Part shown: positions 57,574-64,000 of the stretch, in pieces
Numbering within the stretch: position 1 is the stretch's first letter
How the letters are laid out: every line of letters starts with the position of its first letter
Source of the DNA: Ignavibacteriales bacterium
Lineage (GTDB): Bacteria > Bacteroidota > Ignavibacteria > Ignavibacteriales > Ignavibacteriaceae
Length of the DNA stretch: 64,000 nucleotides
NCBI GenBank assembly: GCA_016714125.1
Contig: JADJNX010000001.1
Location: 682,001-746,000 of the forward strand
Reading direction: 5' to 3'
Program-made: the position numbers and the translations under genes
Notes under the pieces: generated by a model
What the model was told of the DNA's origin: nothing
The model's input: the letters and a program-made list of their open reading frames with translations, nothing else
The model's database searches: none

Positions 57574-58824
57574 ATGTCCAAAAGACTAACAAACAAAAAT
57601 ACCCGCTGTTCATTCTGTGGCAGAGATGCCGGAGAAGTAAGCCTTATTGCCGGACCCGATGTTTATATCTGCGAAATCTGTGTTGAAAGCAGCGTTGAAA
57701 TCTTAAGATCAAATCTTAGCGCCGTTAAAGCAAAACCAAAAAAAGCGATGGATGTCACTCCTAGATTTATCTATGATACTCTTGGCGAACATGTTATTGG
57801 ACAAGAAAGAGCAAAGAAAACTCTCGCCGTGGCAGTTTATAATCACTATAAACGCGTTAACCACGATGATTCCCTTTTCAGCCTCGGGGATGTGGAAATT
57901 GAAAAAAGCAATATTATGCTCATTGGACCCACCGGGACAGGGAAAACCCTGCTCGCCAAAACCCTTTCAAAGGTTCTGGATGTTCCTTTTGCAATTGCTG
58001 ATGCCACAACTATTACCGAAGCAGGATATGTAGGCGATGATGTAGAAACCGTACTGGTACATCTCCTCCAGGCTTCCGACTATAATCTCGAAAAAGCCCA
58101 GCGTGGAATTGTTTATATCGATGAGATTGACAAAATCGCCCGTAAAAGTGAAGGCTCATCCATCACCAGAGATGTCTCGGGTGAAGGCGTTCAGCAGGCA
58201 CTCCTCAAAATTCTTGAAGGAACTGTTGCCGGTGTTCCTCCAAAAGGTGGAAGAAAACACCTCGAACAAAGTGTAATTTATGTTAACACCAAAAACATCC
58301 TTTTTATTGTTGGCGGTGCATTTGAAGGAATCGAAAAGATAATTTCAAACCGAATCAACAAAAGTAAAATGGGATTTGGCGCAGATGCAATCGACACCAA
58401 CCATCTCTCCGATGATGAACTTATTGGAATGGTAAAACCTGAAGATCTGCTTCGTTTTGGGCTTATCCCTGAACTTATCGGCAGAATACCCGTTTTGGCA
58501 CCACTTCATTCACTGAGCAAAGAAGCACTTTCAATCATTCTGAACGAAACCAAAAATGCGATCCTTAAACAGTATAAAAAGATGTTTGCCATGGAAGACA
58601 TTCAATTGGAATTTGACCCATTTGCAATTGATGCCATTGTGGAAAAAGCCATTGAACGGAAAACCGGTGCACGTGCACTAAGGTCGATCGTTGAAGAATT
58701 TATGGTTGATATCATGTTTGATCTCCCTGAAAGAAGAGAAATTGGGCAATGTATAATCACCCGCGATGTTGTTAATGGGGTTGGCGAACCCATCTATCTC
58801 GAAAGAGAAAAAAAATCAGCCTGA
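57574..58824 (+). CDS. clpX: ATP-dependent Clp protease ATP-binding subunit ClpX
   Basis: 416-residue AAA+ unfoldase feeding ClpP. The N-terminal zinc-binding domain (RCSFCGRDAGEVSLIAGP, ICEICVESS), Walker A GPTGTGKTLLAK, the pore loop TEAGYVGDDVET, Walker B GIVYIDEIDK, the second loop PKGGRKHLEQ (RKH), and the sensor/arginine region MVKPEDLLRFGLIPELIGR are all present. Unbroken and of normal length. clpP is not adjacent. Confidence 0.97.
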   Translation: MSKRLTNKNTRCSFCGRDAGEVSLIAGPDVYICEICVESSVEILRSNLSAVKAKPKKAMDVTPRFIYDTLGEHVIGQERAKKTLAVAVYNHYKRVNHDDSLFSLGDVEIEKSNIMLIGPTGTGKTLLAKTLSKVLDVPFAIADATTITEAGYVGDDVETVLVHLLQASDYNLEKAQRGIVYIDEIDKIARKSEGSSITRDVSGEGVQQALLKILEGTVAGVPPKGGRKHLEQSVIYVNTKNILFIVGGAFEGIEKIISNRINKSKMGFGADAIDTNHLSDDELIGMVKPEDLLRFGLIPELIGRIPVLAPLHSLSKEALSIILNETKNAILKQYKKMFAMEDIQLEFDPFAIDAIVEKAIERKTGARALRSIVEEFMVDIMFDLPERREIGQCIITRDVVNGVGEPIYLEREKKSA

Positions 58825-58829
58825 CGCCC

Positions 58830-60098
58830 GTGATTAAGTTCAGGTCCGTCCTTCTGTTCCTGTTTTTGCTTCTGCTGACGGATAATATTCTGCCGCAGAA
58901 TAAAATTTTGATTCCGATGGACCTGAACCAAACCGACCATTTAAAGGCATACGGTGTAACCTACCGTGCCCTTTCCAAAGGATATACTGCCGACTGGTTA
59001 TTAAACTACCGCGGCGGTTCCTTCGCAATTGATTATTCCGACGATGTACTCCTCGACTGCCGCCTCCAGGGTGTTTATTTTGAACAGCTTGACCCCGGTG
59101 CCGCTGTGGATATCTACTCCTTTGTTCAGCAGGAAGATCAAAATATGGATGTTGTCAGGATGGAAAAAGCCCCAAAAGTGGCGGTTTATGTCCCTCCCGG
59201 TTTCCATCCCTGGGATGACGCTGTTACCCTCGCACTTGAATACTCAGGAATTCCCTACGATAAATTTTGGAATGAGGAGATTATCCGCGGTGATCTAAGC
59301 AAATACGACTGGCTCCACCTCCATCATGAAGATTTTACCGGGCAATATGGTAAGTTTTATGCCAGTTATGCAAACGCCCAATGGTATGTTGAAAACCAAC
59401 GCCGATATGAAGCGGACGCAAAAAGACTCGGATATGCCAAGGTTTCAAATATGATGCTTGATGTGGCGAAGGGGATAAAAAGTTTTGTGGGATCAGGTGG
59501 TTTTTTGTTTGCGATGTGTTCGGCTACCGATTCTTACGATATAGCTCTTTCAGCCGAAGGTTCTGACATTGTCGCCAATATGTTTGATGGTGACGCAGCA
59601 GACCCCCAGGCACAGTCAAAACTTGACTATGGAAGTACTCTCGCATTCACAGATTTTATACTCGAACAAAATCCCTATGTTTATGAATATAGCGATATTG
59701 ATATCCAACCCACTGAAATACTCGATTTTGGGAATGATTATTTTACCCTTTTTGAATTTTCTGCCAAATATGACCCCGTCCCAACAATGTTAACCCAATG
59801 CCATACCAATGTGGTTAAAGGATTCATGGGACAGACAACCATGTTCCGCAGAAATCGTGTAAAAAAATCGGTGATTGTTCTCGGCGAGAGAAAAGACACA
59901 GATCAGTTAAAATACCTTCACGGGACTTTTGGCAGAGGTTTTTTCACATTCTATGGCGGCCATGACCCCGAAGACTATCAACATGCCGTCTCCGATCCCC
60001 CAACCGACCTCAACCTCTACAAAAATTCCCCTGGCTACAGGCTAATCCTGAATAATATCCTCTTCCCCGCAGCCAAAAAGAAAAAACAAAAAACTTAA
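58830..60098 (+). CDS. Conserved secreted protein of unknown function ('asparagine synthetase B'-labelled family)
   Basis: 422 residues with signal peptide (FRSVLLFLFLLLLTDNILPQ). Very conserved-looking blocks: MDLNQTDHLKAYGVTYRALS, YTADWLLNYRGGSFAIDYSD, PWDDAVTLALEYSGIPYDKF, YDWLHLHHEDFTGQYGKFYA, GGFLFAMCSATDSYDIALSA, FFTFYGGHDPEDYQHAVSDP and a basic end PAAKKKKQKT. I recall near-identical proteins in Bacteroidota databases labelled asparagine synthetase B, but no AsnB nucleophile Cys2 or ATP-binding SGGLDS is visible, and the protein is exported. The GxxC-type elbow (FAMCSATDS) hints at a class I glutaminase-like or ThuA-like fold. The role is unknown. Confidence 0.8.
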   Translation: MIKFRSVLLFLFLLLLTDNILPQNKILIPMDLNQTDHLKAYGVTYRALSKGYTADWLLNYRGGSFAIDYSDDVLLDCRLQGVYFEQLDPGAAVDIYSFVQQEDQNMDVVRMEKAPKVAVYVPPGFHPWDDAVTLALEYSGIPYDKFWNEEIIRGDLSKYDWLHLHHEDFTGQYGKFYASYANAQWYVENQRRYEADAKRLGYAKVSNMMLDVAKGIKSFVGSGGFLFAMCSATDSYDIALSAEGSDIVANMFDGDAADPQAQSKLDYGSTLAFTDFILEQNPYVYEYSDIDIQPTEILDFGNDYFTLFEFSAKYDPVPTMLTQCHTNVVKGFMGQTTMFRRNRVKKSVIVLGERKDTDQLKYLHGTFGRGFFTFYGGHDPEDYQHAVSDPPTDLNLYKNSPGYRLILNNILFPAAKKKKQKT

Positions 60099-60227
60099 AA
60101 GTGTTTTTAAGTTTTAAGAAGTCTTAGATCTATCAAATTTCCACCGATACTCCTGATATTCCAATTATTATTTTAAAAAGTTGGACAAATAGATAACAAA
60201 ACTGGAAGGTCTCGGTACAACACCGAA

Positions 60228-61574
60228 TTAAAAAGTATTTACCGCTTCTTCGATTGAGGAGACTGCTTTTATTTTCATACCGGTTTTCCCTTTGGTTTCG
60301 GGAAAATTGGCTTTTGGGATGATAGCGGATTCAAATCCAAGTTTTTCGGCTTCTTTTAGACGGGCAATTATTTGAGGGACACCCCGAATTTCACCACCAA
60401 GTCCCACTTCACCAATTACAATTATTCCCGGCGGAAGGGTCTTTTCTCTTGATGAGGAGATGATACTCATACATATTGGTAAATCAGAAGCAGGTTCATC
60501 AATTCTCATCCCACCCGATACATTAATAAATACATTTTTGTTTGAAAGGTTGATCTTGGCTCTTTTCTCAAGCACAGCAAGAAGTATTGAAAGTTTTCGC
60601 TGATCAAATCCACTGGTGATTCTTGATGGATTTCCAAAATAAGATGGAACCACAAGTGCCTGAACTTCTGTAAGAATTGCCCTTGTCCCTTCAAAAACGG
60701 CAGTTATACAACTGCCTGAATTAACAGTTTTGTCTTCATTCAGGAATACACCGGAAGGATTGGGAACCTCTTTTAATCCACTCCCCTGCATTTCAAATAC
60801 ACCAATTTCATTTGAACTGCCAAAACGATTTTTAACTGCACGAATTATTCTGAAAAGATTGTTGCCATCTCCCTCAAACTGAAGAACAGTATCCACCATG
60901 TGTTCAAGAATCGTTGGACCGGCAAGAGACCCCTCTTTTGTCACATGTCCGATCATTACAGCAGTTCTTCCCGTCGTTTTTGCATTTTCCATCAACGCAT
61001 AAGCTGACTCCCTGATCTGTGAAACCGTCCCGGGTGAGCTCATCAACTCAGGATTGTGTACCGTCTGAATTGAATCGATTACAAAAAGCGAAGGTTCAGT
61101 ATCATTTATAGCTGCAAGAATTTTGTGAAGATCGGTTTCGGCAAGGATGGTGATCAGGTCTGAAGTGACTCCAAGTCTTTCAGCTCTCATTTTGATTTGC
61201 TGGAGAGATTCTTCGCCGGTAACATATAAAGAAGGTTTGTTAAGAAGTGCAAGTGATTGCAGGAGAATTGTCGATTTACCGATTCCGGGTTCACCCCCCA
61301 ACAAAATGACCGAACCGGGGACAAAGCCACCGCCAAGTGTTCTGTCGAGTTCCTGAATTCCGGATGAAAACCGTGAGACAGATGACGACTCTATTTTGTG
61401 AAGTTTACTGATGTTCAGAGGGCCACTATAACCCTGTTTCCCTTTTGCCTCCTGTTTAACCACAACCTCTTCACTAAAAGTATTCCAGGAATCACACTCG
61501 GGACACCTCCCAAGCCACCTGATACTCTCATATCCACAGGAAGCACAAACAAACTTCGTTTTTTCTTTTTTCAA
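60228..61574 (-). CDS. radA: DNA repair protein RadA
   Basis: 448 residues: an N-terminal zinc finger (FVCASCGYESIRWLGRCPEC), a RecA-like core with Walker A GGEPGIGKST and the RadA-specific AVKNRFGSSNEIGVFEM motif, and a C-terminal Lon-like domain (NVFINVSGGMRIDEPASDLP, VIGEVGLGGEIRGVPQ). It promotes branch migration during recombination. Its ATG overlaps the stop of the upstream sirtuin gene (ATGA-type, 61571-61574). Confidence 0.96.
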   Translation of the reverse strand: MKKEKTKFVCASCGYESIRWLGRCPECDSWNTFSEEVVVKQEAKGKQGYSGPLNISKLHKIESSSVSRFSSGIQELDRTLGGGFVPGSVILLGGEPGIGKSTILLQSLALLNKPSLYVTGEESLQQIKMRAERLGVTSDLITILAETDLHKILAAINDTEPSLFVIDSIQTVHNPELMSSPGTVSQIRESAYALMENAKTTGRTAVMIGHVTKEGSLAGPTILEHMVDTVLQFEGDGNNLFRIIRAVKNRFGSSNEIGVFEMQGSGLKEVPNPSGVFLNEDKTVNSGSCITAVFEGTRAILTEVQALVVPSYFGNPSRITSGFDQRKLSILLAVLEKRAKINLSNKNVFINVSGGMRIDEPASDLPICMSIISSSREKTLPPGIIVIGEVGLGGEIRGVPQIIARLKEAEKLGFESAIIPKANFPETKGKTGMKIKAVSSIEEAVNTF

Positions 61575-62323
61575 TATTCCTTCAGCCGTTTGATCTCGTC
61601 AAAAATGGCGGGAAGCACCTCACCCGAACGCCCCTTTATAAAGAGTCGTCTTCCGTGTTGGTGGTCAGAATCATCGATATTAATATCTACAACCATAGCA
61701 CCCGAAGAGAGTGCAGCTGATGGCAGAAGTGCCGCGGGATAAACAACTCCCGAAGTACCAACTACAAGCATAACATCACACGACTCACATTGCTCCTCAG
61801 CGAGTTCATAAATCCCCTCAGGGAGGTTCTCACCAAACCAGACAACATCAGGCCTGACAAGCGCCCCACATTCGCAGTGGGGCGGTTTGCTGTCAGTAAG
61901 CTCAATTTCACCGTCATACCTTTTACCGCAGGCGGTGCATTTGTTTCGCGTAATATTTCCGTGAAGTTCGTAAACTCTCGAACTCCCGGCCCTTTGGTGG
62001 AGATTATCAACATTTTGGGTCACGATCGTCACATCAAGATACCTCTCCAATTCAACCAGGGCACGATGCCCGGCGTTTGGTTTGGAGTCGTTTATGATTC
62101 GCCTCCGGTACTGATACCATTCCCAAACAAGGTCAGGGTTTTTCATGAAAGAATCAAAATTTGCAAGTTCGTGTGCGCTGAATTTTTTCCAAAGACCATC
62201 ATCCCCCCTGAATGTGGGGATTCCACTCTCTGCACTCACTCCCGAACCTGTAAAAACTACAATCTTCCTTGAATCTGCTAACTTGTTGATTAACTCCTTT
62301 TGAATTCTTATATCATAAGACAT
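61571..62323 (-). CDS. SIR2-family NAD-dependent protein deacylase
   Basis: 250 residues: FTGSGVSAESGIPTFRGDDG (NAD site), TQNVDNLHQRAGSS, the catalytic His in YELHGNITRNKC, a four-Cys zinc site (CTACGKRY, CECGALV), and VVGTSGVVYPAA. The Tyr and Arg of WEWYQYRRR match the pair that lets class III (SIRT5/CobB-type) enzymes remove succinyl and malonyl groups. ATG at 62323. Translationally coupled to radA. Confidence 0.92.
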   Translation of the reverse strand: MSYDIRIQKELINKLADSRKIVVFTGSGVSAESGIPTFRGDDGLWKKFSAHELANFDSFMKNPDLVWEWYQYRRRIINDSKPNAGHRALVELERYLDVTIVTQNVDNLHQRAGSSRVYELHGNITRNKCTACGKRYDGEIELTDSKPPHCECGALVRPDVVWFGENLPEGIYELAEEQCESCDVMLVVGTSGVVYPAALLPSAALSSGAMVVDINIDDSDHQHGRRLFIKGRSGEVLPAIFDEIKRLKEY

Positions 62324-62458
62324 TAAAGTTTTGTTCTCCCGTAAAACTCAATATTTGTCTTCAAAAGATAAAGGTTTTACAAATCTTTTTTGTGACTTGT
62401 ATTCCGATTTTGTTCAAAGTGGCGGAAGATTCAAAAAAACATCCAGCCGCACAATTAA

Positions 62459-63231
62459 CTATTTCTCGTTCTTTATCTCATTTAATAGTTTTTTTGCTTC
62501 CGCAAGAACCGCAGCATCATCTTCATCGAGGAACGAGATGGTAGCAACTTTATTTAAATGTGTGCGTGCTTTTGCATACTGTTCATCTTCAATGTATGCT
62601 TTTCCAAGCTCAAGATGGAACATTCTGAAGTTGGGTCGAAGTTTAATCGCTGCATTAAGTTCTTTAATCGCAACATCAATATCACCCCAGCCGAGGCCAA
62701 GTGGAACTCTAACCAAATATGCTTTTTCACAAAGTTTATTGTGTGTCCTGCCAAGCACATAATGTGCAGTCGCCTGAACTTCACTACCGCCGTTACCAAG
62801 TTTAATCGCTTTTTCTACATCAGCTCTTGCGTCGTTTACATACCCGGGGCACTAAAAACACTTTTGAAGAGAGCAATTCTGCCGTTGGCAATTGCGCGTC
62901 TGAGGTAGTTGATCGATTTATCCGGTGCGAGTTTTATCGCTTTGTCAGCAAAGGTCTTCGCTTTTTCAAAATTTGCAAGCTGTGAGTTGCCGGAAGAATG
63001 TTCTCCAATATCGACATATGATCTGCTGAGTCTCCATTGAATTTCCCAATTATTGGGTGAAAGTTTGTCAGCAGCCTCAAATTTTTTCAGTGCGTCGGCG
63101 TTTTTGAACTGTTTTACCGCAAGTTTATCACCCTCTTCAACAAGTTTCTTCCAGTCTTGAGAGTAGATATTTCCTGCGGAAAAAAGGAAAAATAAAGCGA
63201 GCAAAAAATTAAAAGTTTTGGTCTGATTCAT
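62459..63231 (-). CDS. Secreted TPR protein (frameshifted)
   Basis: From ATG 63231 a signal peptide (MNQTKTFNFLLALFFLFSAG to I-Y-S-Q) leads to tetratricopeptide repeats (ADALKKFEAADKLSPNNWEI, FADKAIKLAPDKSINYLRRA, ELNAAIKLRPNFRMFHLELG). The break near 62847 is repaired by one base (SAPGYVNDARADVEKAIKLG). About 258 residues, ending LLNEIKNEK. It resembles the RMD1/FIS1-like secreted TPR proteins of Bacteroidota. I chose the inner ATG because the upstream nine residues are polar and sit before the signal peptide. Function unknown. Confidence 0.75.
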
Positions 63232-63260
63232 GCCTGATTGCCTCGTTTTTTTTGACATAA

Positions 63261-64000
63261 TTAATTGATTATTGATTTTACTGCCTCTATAAGTTTTTCT
63301 TTGTCTATTGGCATCTGCACAAGTGCCCTCACGCCCCTCTCTCTGAACACCTCTTTATCCTCCTCTTCCTCACCTGATAATAAGATTATCGGAGTTTTAA
63401 AGTGACTTTCAATCGGATTAAACCGAATTAATAAATTGTTCACACGACATCAAAGGCATGTTTCTTCCGGCAATTATAAGAGCCGGAGCACTAACCTCGA
63501 GCATGTCAACAGCTTCATATCCGTTATCAACACTCATTAGCTCATATTCTTTGAACTCAGTTGTAAGCACCCGTCTTAACTCATTCTCCTCGTCGGGTTC
63601 TGAGTCCACAATAAGGATTGTATTCGCCGGAACGGGCAAGGTGAAGTGGAACTCACTTCCACTCTCTTCTTCCGAATAGAACCAGATCTCGCCGCCATGT
63701 TTCTCTACAATCTCTTTCACGAGAGTGAGACCAAACCCACTCCCTTTTTCTCCCTTTGTACCTTCTTTGGATACAAATTTATCAAGTGTAAAAAGGCGTG
63801 TTTTTTGGTCGGCTGAGATCCCCATACCGTGATCTTTTACAATAAACTCCACCTGTCTGGTGTTAAACAAACCGGCAGATATCTCAATCTTGCTGTTTTC
63901 GTAAGAAAATTTAATGGCATTATTGAGGAGATTTACAATCACCTGAGTTGTTAACCTTTCATCAGCATGGATATAAAGATCAAGCGGTACATCGATTATA
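63261..64000 (-). CDS. Sensor histidine kinase fragment with C-terminal degenerate receiver domain
   Basis: The window cuts off the N-terminal part. The HATPase domain is intact: N-box VNLLNNAIKFSYENS, G1 VKDHGMGIS, G2 KGEKGSGFGLTLVKEI. A receiver-like domain follows (TILIVDSEPDEENELRR). In the position of the phospho-acceptor Asp it reads PALIIAGRNMP (Gly instead of Asp), and the conserved late Lys reads ALVQMPID (Gln instead of Lys). A single frame break at about 63425 is repaired within that domain (SCEQF-L-I-RFNPIESHFKTP). About 245 residues seen. It probably signals through an unphosphorylatable receiver. Confidence 0.78.

Noticed and set aside
58830..60098. Asparagine synthetase B
   Set aside because: No N-terminal Cys nucleophile and no SGGLDS-type ATP loop; the protein is exported.

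Overview
The window looks like a chromosomal segment of a member of the Ignavibacteria / Chlorobi-Bacteroidota side of the tree. I infer this from seven proteins or remnants ending in type IX secretion (T9SS) C-terminal domains with the motif NYPNPF and a final KM[IV]L[LG]K, from Asp-box propeller proteins typical of that group, and from moderate G+C with many A/T homopolymers. No tRNA, rRNA, CRISPR array, insertion sequence or prophage was seen.

Layout. 1-3.2 kb (+): a partial gene, a DUF3098-like membrane protein, a lone EutN/CcmL pentamer protein, dprA, an MlaF-type ABC ATPase, rpmB and a terminator. 3.4-5.2 kb (-): rpsF-ssb-rpsR-rplI. 5.3-9.8 kb (-): membrane pyrophosphatase, pth, rplY, prs. 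9.9-15.8 kb (-): surface-polysaccharide cluster (Wzz-like chain-length protein, O-antigen polymerase/ligase, flippase, two glycosyltransferases). 15.9-20.7 kb: a GH29 fucosidase lipoprotein, a DegT aminotransferase and a DprE1/DprE2-like pair. 21.8-28.6 kb (+): yceD-rpmF-plsX-fabH-fabD-fabG-acpP-fabF-rnc, the fatty-acid synthesis cluster. 28.7-46.2 kb: large secreted T9SS/Asp-box proteins, including two long paralogues, plus one membrane acyltransferase-like gene. 46.9-51.7 kb: a TetR-like regulator, a small membrane protein and ccmC-D-E-F (cytochrome c maturation, with a CxxxY-type CcmE). 52-60 kb: a PEGA/propeller lipoprotein, an MscS channel, a class V aminotransferase, a TPR protein, clpX and a conserved secreted protein. 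60-64 kb (-): radA, a SIR2 deacylase, a TPR protein and a sensor kinase with a degenerate receiver domain, cut by the window end.

Overriding caveat. About half of the longer genes are split by single-base frameshifts. Nearly all are repaired by adding one base to a short homopolymer, and the repaired proteins are full length and well conserved. I read these as sequencing or assembly errors and annotate such genes as single CDSs across the break. rplI additionally lacks an internal segment.

Non-coding structure. Intergenic regions carry degenerate short tandem repeats of three periods: 8 nt (four loci, three of them just downstream of T9SS genes), 7 nt (two loci) and about 9-10 nt (one locus). 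Together with the apparent exchange of C-terminal secretion modules between tandem T9SS paralogues, these are the least ordinary features. I found no clearly new multigene system.
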